A stretch of 16,473 bases of DNA, taken from an uncultured Collinsella sp. Its GTDB lineage: Bacteria > Actinomycetota > Coriobacteriia > Coriobacteriales > Coriobacteriaceae. The first letter of the stretch is position 1; each line of letters begins with the position of its first letter. Shown piece by piece: positions 6,886 through 13,611 of the stretch. A program made the translations under genes and the position numbers. The DNA is taken from contig UREZ01000040.1 in NCBI GenBank assembly GCA_900547025.1, forward strand, positions 1 through 16,473. Reading direction: 5' to 3'. The notes beneath the pieces were generated by a model, which was given only the letters and a program-made list of their open reading frames with translations, was not told where the DNA came from and did not search any database.

Positions 6886-8568
6886 ATGCCGCAGGAAGAA
6901 TTGAAGCGCGGAGCTCATTTTGCAAAAGAATCTGCGCCTCAGACACCCTCATCCGAAGCTTCTTCGTCGCGAGATGACACTGACGACATGGGCTCGTCGG
7001 ACTACTCCACGGTTGGTCGTTCTGCCGGGCTTATGACCATCCTGACTATCGTGTCTCGCGTCACCGGTTTTATCCGCACGTGGGCAATGGCGGCCGCTAT
7101 CGGCATGTCGCTGCTCTCGTCCTCCTATCAGGTTGCTAACAACCTGCCCAATATGCTCTACGAACTCGTGATGGGCGGCATGCTCGTGACGGCGTTTTTG
7201 CCCGTGTACATGGGCGTGAGGCGTGAGCAGGGTCGCGAGGCCTCGAACGAGTACGTGGGCAACCTGCTCGGCATTCTGCTTTTGGTGCTGGGTGGTATTT
7301 CGTTGCTGGGGACCGTGTTCGCCCCGGGCTTTATCTGGACGCAATCGTTCCTTTCGGGTGACGGCGGCAGCATGGATACCGCTGCGTTCATGTTCCGTTT
7401 CTTTGCCATCCAGATTCTGTTTTATGGTTTGGGCTCGGTGTTCTCGGGCGTTCTCAACGCACACCGCGACTACTTCTGGTCGACGTTTGCTCCGGTCCTC
7501 AACAATGTGATCGTCATTGCGAGCTTTATGGGTTTTGCGCCCGTGTCCGCACAGTTTGGCGAACGTGCCGGCATCATCTTGATTGCGGCCGGTACGACCC
7601 TCGGTGTCTTTGTTCAGATGGCATGTCAGATCCCCGCGCTTGGCAAGCACGGCGTGCATCCCCATATCCATATCGACTTTAAGGACCCCGCACTGCGGCA
7701 GACGATTGCGCTCGGTATCCCGACGCTGCTCGCCACGGTGTGCATGTTTGTCTCGACTTCTATCACCAACGCTGCCGCGCTGGTGGTCCAGCCCGAGACG
7801 GGTCCTTCCGTCATCGCCTATGCGCGCCTGTGGTACACGCTACCCTACGCGCTGATTGCCGCCTCGCTTTCGACGGCGCTCTATACCGAGCTTTCTCACG
7901 ACGCACAGGAGGAGGATTACGACAGCGTTCGCACGGGCATTTCGCGTGGCGTCGCCCAGATGCTGTTCTTCCTGATTCCGTTCGCGCTGTACCTGATTGT
8001 CTTCGCGCGTCCGCTCAACATGATCTACTGTGCTGGCAAGTTCGATGAATCCGGCGTGACGCTGGTGTCCGAGTATCTTGTCTACCTGGCGCTCTCGCTG
8101 CCGCTCTACGGCGTGGTCGTGTTGATGCAGAAGAGCTTCTCTGCCTTGCTCGACATGAAGCCCTATAGCCGCTATTGCCTGTATTCCGCCATCGGCCAGG
8201 CCGGCTCGGTTCTGCTGTTTGGCGTTGTGCTGGGCTTCGGCATGCCGGCAATCGCGCTTTCGTATGTCGTCGACTACGTGATCTTGGTCGGTTGTTCGCT
8301 GTGGTGGCTGCGTCGTCGTCTGCGTGGCCTTCAGTTCAAATCTATCCTGCATGGCGGTTTCTTTGGCCTTTTGCTCGGTGGCCTGGGTGCTGCCGCAGGC
8401 GCCGGCGTCATGTGGGCGCTTGAGCACTTTGTCGGGGCACTTGGCGGCTCGATTCTGATTACTCTTGGCTATGTTTGCGTTGCGGGTGTCGTCTCGCTTG
8501 CTGTTACCTTTGGCCTTGCCGTCGTCCTTAAGATGCCCGAGGTCTCGGCGCTGCTTCGTCGCAAGTAG
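6886..8568 (+). CDS. murJ: MurJ/MviN lipid II flippase
   Basis: This is a polytopic inner-membrane protein of the MOP superfamily that flips lipid-linked peptidoglycan precursor (lipid II) to the outer face. The 560-residue product has a polar, Ser/Asp-rich N-terminal tail (1-46) and then some 14 hydrophobic segments to the C-terminus. Family motifs include the first-helix SRVTGFIRTWAMAAAIG (57-73) and NNLPNMLYELVMGGML (85-100), which matches the actinobacterial MurJ second helix. The ATG lies 3 bp after the ybaK stop, with AGAGAGG overlapping the end of ybaK as ribosome site. The stop TAG directly abuts the GTG of uvrC. The actinobacterial pseudokinase extension seen in mycobacterial MurJ is absent. 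Confidence 0.97.
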   Translation: MPQEELKRGAHFAKESAPQTPSSEASSSRDDTDDMGSSDYSTVGRSAGLMTILTIVSRVTGFIRTWAMAAAIGMSLLSSSYQVANNLPNMLYELVMGGMLVTAFLPVYMGVRREQGREASNEYVGNLLGILLLVLGGISLLGTVFAPGFIWTQSFLSGDGGSMDTAAFMFRFFAIQILFYGLGSVFSGVLNAHRDYFWSTFAPVLNNVIVIASFMGFAPVSAQFGERAGIILIAAGTTLGVFVQMACQIPALGKHGVHPHIHIDFKDPALRQTIALGIPTLLATVCMFVSTSITNAAALVVQPETGPSVIAYARLWYTLPYALIAASLSTALYTELSHDAQEEDYDSVRTGISRGVAQMLFFLIPFALYLIVFARPLNMIYCAGKFDESGVTLVSEYLVYLALSLPLYGVVVLMQKSFSALLDMKPYSRYCLYSAIGQAGSVLLFGVVLGFGMPAIALSYVVDYVILVGCSLWWLRRRLRGLQFKSILHGGFFGLLLGGLGAAAGAGVMWALEHFVGALGGSILITLGYVCVAGVVSLAVTFGLAVVLKMPEVSALLRRK

Positions 8569-10515
8569 GTGCGCGTGGCCGGTCACGACAACATTCCAAC
8601 GCTTGCCGAGCAGGTTTCGCGCGTTCCCACACAGCCCGGATGCTACCTTTGGAAGGATGCCAAGGGCGATGTCATCTACGTGGGCAAGGCGAAAAACCTA
8701 CGCGCCCGCATGCGTCAATACGTGACACTGCAGGATGAGCGTCAAAAGATTCCGCTGATGATGCAGCTGGTGGCGAGCTTTGACTATATCGTGGTGGAGA
8801 CCGAGCATGAGGCGTTGGTGCTCGAGCGCAATTTGATTGGTCAGTACCATCCGTACTTTAACGTCGACCTCAAGGATGACAAGAGCTACCCCTTTATCGC
8901 CATTACAAAGGGCGACCTGTATCCCGCTATCAAATATACGCGTGAGCGTCATAAGCCGGGAACGCGCTATTTTGGACCCTATACCGATAGCCGTGCGGCA
9001 CGTGAGACGATAGATACGCTGCGCAAGGTTATCCCCATCTGTTCCGCATCCTGTGCGGAGTGGCGTCGTTGTCGCCGTATCGTTGAGTCCCACAGGGGCG
9101 AGGAAGACATCGTCAATATGATTTGCGCGCAAAACGGGCGTCCCTGCTTTGACTACCATGTCGGGCGCGGCCCGGGTGCGTGTGTCGGCGCGATTTCCCC
9201 GGCAGACTATGCCAAGAACGTCAAGCGTGTCGAGCGCTTTTTGTCGGGCCATCGCAAGGATGTTGTCGATGAGCTGACCTCCGAGATGACGGATGCCGCC
9301 GAGGCGCTCGACTTTGAGCGCGCGGCACGCGTCAAACGTCGTTTGGAGGTCATCAGGGGTCTGGACGATCGTCAGCAAGTCGTTTTTCCCTCCAGTGTCG
9401 ATATCGATGTCATCGGGTTCTATCGCGAGGAGACCATCTCCGCCGCTTGCGTCTTCGTCGTTCGCGAGGGCCGAACAGTTCGCACCTGCGAGTTCATTCT
9501 CGACAAGGGCCTTGATGTTGACGAGGAAGAGCTCCAGTCGGGCTTTCTTAAGCGCTATTACGACGAGACGGCTGATATTCCAGCTGAGGTCAACCTTTCC
9601 GTCGAGCTTGAGGATGCGGAGGCGCTGGGGGAATGGCTTGCGGGCAAGCGCGAGCGTTCCTGCCATCTCCATAGGCCGCAGCGTGGCGAAAAGTACCGTT
9701 TGCTCGATATGGCATCCAAAAATGCGCGCCATGCCCTCATGCGCTACATGATGCGAACGGGGTACGCTGACGACCGCACCAATCAGGCGCTCCTGGAGCT
9801 CGAAAGCGCGCTGGCGCTGCCAGCGCCGCCGATGCGTATCGAGTGCTTCGATATCTCGACGCTGCACGGAACCTTTACCGTCGCCTCGATGGTGGTGTTT
9901 ACCAACGGACGCGCCGACAAGAGCCAGTACCGTCGTTTTAAAATTCAGGCCGAATTGGACGAGGCAAACGACTTCGTGTCGATGTCCGAGGTTTTGGGAC
10001 GACGCTATGCTCCCGAGCGCATGGCCGACGAGCGCTTTGGATCGCGCCCCGATTTGCTCGTTGTCGATGGCGGTAAGCCGCAATTGACCGCTGCGATCAA
10101 GCAACTTGAGGCTCTTGGGCTCGATATACCAGTTTGTGGCTTGGCAAAGGCCGATGAGGAGGTTTTCGTGCCTTGGGACGAGACTCCAGTCGTGCTTCCG
10201 ACCGGGTCCGCGTCGCTCTATCTAATCAAACAGGTGCGCGATGAATCGCACCGTTTTGCCATCACGTTCCATCGCGAATTGCGCGATAAAGCCATGACGG
10301 TTTCGGTACTCGATGACGTTCCAGGCGTGGGACCCACCAGAAAACGTGCCCTTATGCGCCATTTTGGCTCGATGAAGCGTTTGCGCGCGGCGAGCGAGCA
10401 AGAGATCGCGGAAGTTCGTGGCATACCTGCTGATGTTGCCAAGGCGGTCCACGAGGCGCTCGTTGCGTGGAATGCCGAGCGCGCCGAGGCGGCGGCTGGC
10501 CATTCCGATAGCTAA
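8569..10515 (+). CDS. uvrC: Excinuclease ABC subunit C (UvrC)
   Basis: This is the nuclease of nucleotide excision repair, cutting 3' then 5' of a UvrB-marked lesion. The 648-residue product has a GIY-YIG domain (about 20-100; GCYLW, YVGKAKNLR), a cysteine-rich segment (155-210), a UVR motif (about 236-270) that contacts UvrB, the RNase-H-like endonuclease (FDIS Asp428, VVDGG Asp500, ESHRFA His561) and paired helix-hairpin-helix motifs (582-631). The cluster segment is unusual: RPCFDYHVGRGPGAC has Gly201 where the usual RC-x2-C pattern has Cys, and about 20 extra residues with three more Cys precede it. The start is a GTG abutting the murJ stop. A GTG at 8575 is an alternative with AGGT just upstream; the difference is two residues. 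Confidence 0.98.
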   Translation: MRVAGHDNIPTLAEQVSRVPTQPGCYLWKDAKGDVIYVGKAKNLRARMRQYVTLQDERQKIPLMMQLVASFDYIVVETEHEALVLERNLIGQYHPYFNVDLKDDKSYPFIAITKGDLYPAIKYTRERHKPGTRYFGPYTDSRAARETIDTLRKVIPICSASCAEWRRCRRIVESHRGEEDIVNMICAQNGRPCFDYHVGRGPGACVGAISPADYAKNVKRVERFLSGHRKDVVDELTSEMTDAAEALDFERAARVKRRLEVIRGLDDRQQVVFPSSVDIDVIGFYREETISAACVFVVREGRTVRTCEFILDKGLDVDEEELQSGFLKRYYDETADIPAEVNLSVELEDAEALGEWLAGKRERSCHLHRPQRGEKYRLLDMASKNARHALMRYMMRTGYADDRTNQALLELESALALPAPPMRIECFDISTLHGTFTVASMVVFTNGRADKSQYRRFKIQAELDEANDFVSMSEVLGRRYAPERMADERFGSRPDLLVVDGGKPQLTAAIKQLEALGLDIPVCGLAKADEEVFVPWDETPVVLPTGSASLYLIKQVRDESHRFAITFHRELRDKAMTVSVLDDVPGVGPTRKRALMRHFGSMKRLRAASEQEIAEVRGIPADVAKAVHEALVAWNAERAEAAAGHSDS

Positions 10516-10539
10516 ACACGAGCCTAAACTACTGATATA

Positions 10540-10584
10540 CATGATTGCGTGATTTTCAACCATTTATTTCGCCATGATTGCATG
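10540..10584. repeat. Pair of 12-bp direct repeats, possible regulator sites
   Basis: CATGATTGCGTG (10540-10551) and CATGATTGCATG (10573-10584) match at 11 of 12 positions and are 33 bp apart start to start, about three helical turns, so they face the same side of the DNA. They lie just upstream of the candidate promoter of the peptide-importer operon. A dimeric or cooperative regulator could bind there; no regulator is encoded nearby and the repeat could be chance. Confidence 0.3.
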
Positions 10585-10615
10585 CTGGTTTCGGGTTTTA
10601 TTAACGCTAAAACGT

Positions 10616-10656
10616 TTGACTAGTCATGGTGAACAACCCTGCTATCCTGCGGGTTG
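10616..10656 (+). promoter_or_regulatory. Tentative promoter of the peptide ABC importer, with overlapping dyad
   Basis: TTGACT (10616-10621, 5/6 to the -35 consensus) is followed by TATCCT (10643-10648, 4/6 to the -10), but the spacing is 21 bases, longer than ideal. The -10 lies inside a dyad, CAACCC-N11-GGGTTG (10634-10656), the layout expected of a repressor operator. A second possibility is TTGGGT (10784-10789) with TATATA (10806-10811), spacing 16. If the first is used, the leader is about 225 bases and carries the folded region at 10679-10763. Confidence 0.25.
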
Positions 10657-10678
10657 ACGAAGACTGATATCTCACCTC

Positions 10679-10763
10679 GCCGATACATACTGTCTGGCGA
10701 ATCGTTTGTCAACGAATTCGGTGAACGGTAGTAAATACCGTTCAAGCGGATGTATGTATCGGT
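10679..10763 (+). promoter_or_regulatory. Predicted three-stem junction in the importer operon leader
   Basis: Three nested stems close neatly. P1 is CGATACATAC (10681-10690) with GTATGTATCG (10752-10761), extended by a C-G and a G-U pair. P2 is CGAATCGTT (10698-10706) with AACG-A-ATTCG (10711-10720), with one bulge and a 4-base loop. P3 is TGAACGGTA (10722-10730) with TACCGTTCA (10736-10744) and a 5-base loop. P2 and P3 are separated by one base; 7 unpaired bases flank each side near P1. A further hairpin, GGT-C-GCCG-AGCG-CGGC-ACC (10761-10779), shares bases with the foot of P1, so the two could compete. I cannot match it to a known riboswitch or T-box. The rest of the 365-bp gap (10516-10880) shows no gene. 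Confidence 0.4.
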
Positions 10764-10827
10764 CGCCGAGCGCGGCACCTCAGTTGGGTTCGTCGGTAGG
10801 TAAGGTATATATCGTCCGCAAGTTGCG

Positions 10828-10851
10828 CGGGGGCAAGTCTAGATGCTCCCG
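10828..10851 (+). other. 8-bp hairpin in the importer operon leader
   Basis: CGGGGGCA (10828-10835) pairs with TGCTCCCG (10844-10851) over 8 bp including one G-U, with an 8-base loop. It is 29 bases before the start codon of the binding-protein gene. No T-run follows, so it is more likely a leader element than a terminator. Confidence 0.35.
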
Positions 10852-10858
10852 AGTAAGA

Positions 10859-10877
10859 TTCTCTATTGATAGGAGAA
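10859..10877 (+). promoter_or_regulatory. Ribosome site of the binding-protein gene, potentially paired
   Basis: The ribosome site AGGAGA (10871-10876) lies just before the ATG at 10881 and fixes that start. TTCTCT (10859-10864) can pair with GGAGAA (10872-10877) over 6 bp including one G-U with a 7-base loop, covering most of the ribosome site. The stem is weak, so it may only modulate initiation. Confidence 0.35.
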
Positions 10878-10880
10878 GAC

Positions 10881-12494
10881 ATGGCCATCATCAACAAGGG
10901 TATGTCCAGGCGTTCGTTCCTCGGCCTCACCGGCAGCGTCGCTGCTGTCGCAGGGCTTGGTCTCACCGGCTGCGGTGGCAGCTCTAACGACGAGGGTTCC
11001 GCTTCCGGTTCCACCGATTCCGCTAACCGTGGCGGCGGCGTGATCACCGCTGGTTCCGCTTACGCTCCGTCCAGCTTCGATCCCGCCAGCACCGGCTCCG
11101 CTGTGGGCCTGGGTGCTAACTGGCACGTCGTCGAGGGCCTCTACGGCATCGATTACCACGACTACAGCACCTTCAACGAGCTCGCCACCGACGATCCTAA
11201 GTCCGTGGACGACACCACTTTCGAGGTCACCATCCGCAAGGGCGCCAAGTTCTCCGATGGCACCGAGGTCACCGCTGACGATGTCGTTGCCTCCTACACC
11301 GCTTGCGCCGCTTCCGCTACCTATGCTCCGTTCTTCCAGCCCTTCGAGTCCATCGAGGCCAAGGACGCCAGCACCGTGACGGTCAAGACCAAGGTCCCCA
11401 ACTTCTCCCTGCTCAAGGATCGTCTGGCCATCGTCCGCGTTACCCCGGCCACTCAGACCGAGGAGGATCGCGCCAAGCAGCCGATCGGCTCCGGCCCCTG
11501 GATGTACGACTCTATCTCCGATACCGAGATTACCCTGGTTCCCAATCCTGAGTACAACGGTGAGTATGCTGCCGAGGACAAGAAGATCCAGTACAGCATC
11601 CTGACCGACCCCACCGCTCGCGTTACCGCTCAGCAGGAGGGCTCCACGCTCGTTATGGAGCTCGTTACCGCTGACGCCGTCGACCAGCTTGAGAGCGCCG
11701 GCTGCAAGATCGATAACGTTCAGGGTTTCGGCACCCGCTTCATCATGTTCAACGTCGCCAAGGAGCCTTGGAACAACGTCAAGGTCCGTCAGGCTGTCAT
11801 GTATGCGCTCGACACCGAGAAGATGGTCAGCAACACCTTCGCCGGCCTTGCCACCGCTGCCAGCTGCTACCTGCCCAAGAGCTTCACCAACTATCATGAG
11901 GCTTCCACGGTGTACAAGACCGACGCCAAGAAGGCTAAGAAGCTCATCGAGGAGTCTGGCATCACCCCGGGTGCCATCACCCTGCGCACCACCGACAACG
12001 AGCAGATTAAGGGCATGGCCGCCCAGGTCAAGAACGACCTCGACGCTCTCGGCTTCGATGTGACCATCCAGACCGATACCTCGCCGGCCACCTACGCTGC
12101 CATCGACGGCGGCGAGGCCTACGATATCCTCCTTGCCCCTGGCGATCCTTCCTGCTTCGGCGCCGACCCCGACCTGCTGCTCAACTGGTGGTACGGCGAC
12201 AACGTCTGGATGCAGACCCGTTGCCCGTGGAAGGAGTCCGCTGAGTGGCAGAAGCTCCACGGTCTCATGGACGAGGCTCTTGCCGCCGAGGGCGACGAGC
12301 AGCAGAAGAAGTGGAACGAGTGCTTCGACATCATTGCCGACAACGCCGTTCTGTACCCCGTTGTCCACGTCAAGACCGTCTCCGCTTCCTGGGACGATCC
12401 GTCCACTGCGCCCAACGGCGAGGCCCTCGATGGCTTCAAGGGCATCGGCACGACGAGCATGTCCTTCAGGGGCGTTGCGACCGTCAAGGCGTAA
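10881..12494 (+). CDS. Family 5 (dipeptide/oligopeptide) extracellular solute-binding lipoprotein, Tat-type signal
   Basis: This is the substrate-binding component of a peptide-type ABC importer, anchored outside the membrane. The 537-residue precursor starts with a twin-arginine motif SRRSFLG (9-15), a hydrophobic stretch and a lipobox LTGC ending at Cys31, then a Gly/Ser/Asp-rich linker. So it should fold in the cytoplasm, leave by Tat and be lipidated. The body matches SBP family 5: FEVTIRKGAKFSDGTEVTADDV (about 113-134), PIGSGPWMY (about 205) and VRQAVMYALD (about 308-317). Codon use is strongly biased to GCC, ATC and CTC, pointing to high expression. The four following genes complete the importer. 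The substrate (peptides, nickel, other) cannot be told from sequence, so no symbol is given. Confidence 0.93.
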   Translation: MAIINKGMSRRSFLGLTGSVAAVAGLGLTGCGGSSNDEGSASGSTDSANRGGGVITAGSAYAPSSFDPASTGSAVGLGANWHVVEGLYGIDYHDYSTFNELATDDPKSVDDTTFEVTIRKGAKFSDGTEVTADDVVASYTACAASATYAPFFQPFESIEAKDASTVTVKTKVPNFSLLKDRLAIVRVTPATQTEEDRAKQPIGSGPWMYDSISDTEITLVPNPEYNGEYAAEDKKIQYSILTDPTARVTAQQEGSTLVMELVTADAVDQLESAGCKIDNVQGFGTRFIMFNVAKEPWNNVKVRQAVMYALDTEKMVSNTFAGLATAASCYLPKSFTNYHEASTVYKTDAKKAKKLIEESGITPGAITLRTTDNEQIKGMAAQVKNDLDALGFDVTIQTDTSPATYAAIDGGEAYDILLAPGDPSCFGADPDLLLNWWYGDNVWMQTRCPWKESAEWQKLHGLMDEALAAEGDEQQKKWNECFDIIADNAVLYPVVHVKTVSASWDDPSTAPNGEALDGFKGIGTTSMSFRGVATVKA

Positions 12495-12543
12495 GACTCG
12501 CTTGAGTCTGTATGCAGGATGACGGTCGTTGGGACCGTATCCT
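12494..12543 (+). other. Two hairpins directly after the binding-protein gene
   Basis: AGACTC-GCTT-GAGTCT (12494-12509) begins on the last base of the stop codon. A second, stronger hairpin (12516-12543) pairs AGGAT-G-ACGGTC with GACCGT-ATCCT over 11 bp with one bulged G and a 5-base loop. Neither has a T-run. Such 3' hairpins commonly protect the upstream binding-protein message from exonucleases. Confidence 0.5.
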
Positions 12544-12556
12544 CATAGTTGAAACA

Positions 12557-12590
12557 AAGACCCGGGCGGCAACGATGTCGCTCGGGTCTT
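12557..12590 (+). terminator. 14-bp hairpin between binding protein and permease genes (attenuator or mRNA stabiliser)
   Basis: Bases 12557-12570 (AAGACCCGGGCGGC) pair with 12577-12590 (GTCGCTCGGGTCTT) over 14 bp including two G-U, with a 6-base loop. It is preceded by an A-rich run and followed by GTAAT rather than a long T-run. In an operon with no obvious second promoter, this looks like a leaky terminator or a processing/stability element that keeps permease levels below binding-protein levels. Confidence 0.55.
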
Positions 12591-12593
12591 GTA

Positions 12594-12632
12594 ATGAGTA
12601 CCCGTACTCATATACCAGTTGGTCCTACCGAC
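12594..12632 (+). other. Two further small hairpins before the permease gene
   Basis: ATGAGTA-CCCG-TACTCAT (12594-12611) is a perfect 7-bp stem, and GTTGGT-CCT-ACCGAC (12618-12632) a 6-bp stem with one G-U. They lie between the 14-bp hairpin and the ribosome site GGGGAG (12641-12646). With the preceding three they make five hairpins in 157 bp. No ORF is present here. Confidence 0.4.
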
Positions 12633-12651
12633 AAAAGAAAGGGGAGAGAAC

Positions 12652-13608
12652 GTGAACAACTTGCTACGTTTGATTGGAAGGCGTCTTGTGGCGCTGCCGA
12701 TCATGGCATTGGGCGTCACCGTCCTGGTGTTCTTCCTTATGTCGTTCTCCAAGACCGACCCCGCCTACACGGCGTTGGGTGACGGTGCCTCGCCCGAGGC
12801 GGTTGCCGAGTACCATGAGAAGTATGGTCTGGACGACCCCTGGCCCGTGCGCTACGTGCGCTATATGGGCGATTTGATCCATGGCGACATGGGCACCTAT
12901 GGTGCTGCTCGCAACTCCGTTGCCAAGCGCATCTCCACGGCCCTGCCCGTCACGATGCAGCTGACCTTTATCGGTCTTGCCATCGGTGCGGTCGTTTCGT
13001 TTTTGCTCGGCGTCATCGCGGCACTGTATCGCGACAAATGGCCGGACCAAGTGATCCGCGTCTTTTCCATCGCCGGCTTGGCAACCCCGTCGTTCTGGCT
13101 TGCCGTTCTGTTGATCCTGCTGTTCTCTTCCTACCTTAAGGTGCTCCCGGCATCGGGTGCTCTGCCTCACTTCACCACGAATCCGGTTGGCTATCTGGGA
13201 CGTATGATCATGCCCGCTATCGCCTTGGCATTTCCGCTGACGGGCCAGATGACTCGTATCGTGCGTACCGCCATGGTCGAGGAGCTCGACAAGGATTATG
13301 TCCGTATGGCTCGCGGCGCCGGCGTTCCCGAGAAGGTCGTCGTCGGCATCAACGTTCTTCGCAATGCGCTGATCACCCCGGTCACCACCCTCGGTCTTAA
13401 GATCGGTTACCTCATGGGCGGCGCCGTCGTCATCGAGGTTATCTTCAACCTCCCCGGCATGGGCACTGCGATTCTGCAGGGCGTTCAGGGCAACGAGGCG
13501 AACCTGGTTCAGGGCGTCGTTATCGTCGTTGCTCTTGCCTTCATCATCATCAACATCGTGGTTGACATGCTCTACCTGCTCATCAACCCGCGCATCAGGA
13601 CGGTGTAG
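12652..13608 (+). CDS. dppB: DppB/OppB-type ABC importer permease
   Basis: This is one of the two membrane-spanning subunits of the peptide-type importer. The 318-residue product has the DppB plan: an N-terminal helix (about 10-31), an external segment (35-98) with the family pattern YGLDDPWPVRYVRYMGDLIHGDMG, then five helices. The EAA coupling loop is YVRMARGAGVPEKVVVGINVLRNA (216-239), which docks on the ATPases. The GTG at 12652 is chosen for GGGGAG five bases upstream; a TTG reading from 12619 lies inside a hairpin with no ribosome site. It is the second gene of the operon, after the hairpin series. The symbol marks the family position; the transported substrate is unproven. Confidence 0.94.
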   Translation: MNNLLRLIGRRLVALPIMALGVTVLVFFLMSFSKTDPAYTALGDGASPEAVAEYHEKYGLDDPWPVRYVRYMGDLIHGDMGTYGAARNSVAKRISTALPVTMQLTFIGLAIGAVVSFLLGVIAALYRDKWPDQVIRVFSIAGLATPSFWLAVLLILLFSSYLKVLPASGALPHFTTNPVGYLGRMIMPAIALAFPLTGQMTRIVRTAMVEELDKDYVRMARGAGVPEKVVVGINVLRNALITPVTTLGLKIGYLMGGAVVIEVIFNLPGMGTAILQGVQGNEANLVQGVVIVVALAFIIINIVVDMLYLLINPRIRTV

Positions 13609-13611
13609 ATT

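Noticed and set aside
10679..10763. Match of the leader fold to purine, TPP, cobalamin, guanidine or T-box elements
   Set aside because: Stem lengths, loops and conserved bases of those classes are not present; I left it unassigned.
10863..12368. Minus-strand open frame of 501 residues opposite the binding-protein gene
   Set aside because: It has the same codon-register shadow effect; the product is Gly/Val/Leu-rich without recognisable motifs.
12619..12651. TTG start extension of the DppB-type permease
   Set aside because: It lies in a hairpin, lacks a ribosome site, and would include the real ribosome site GGGGAG as coding sequence.
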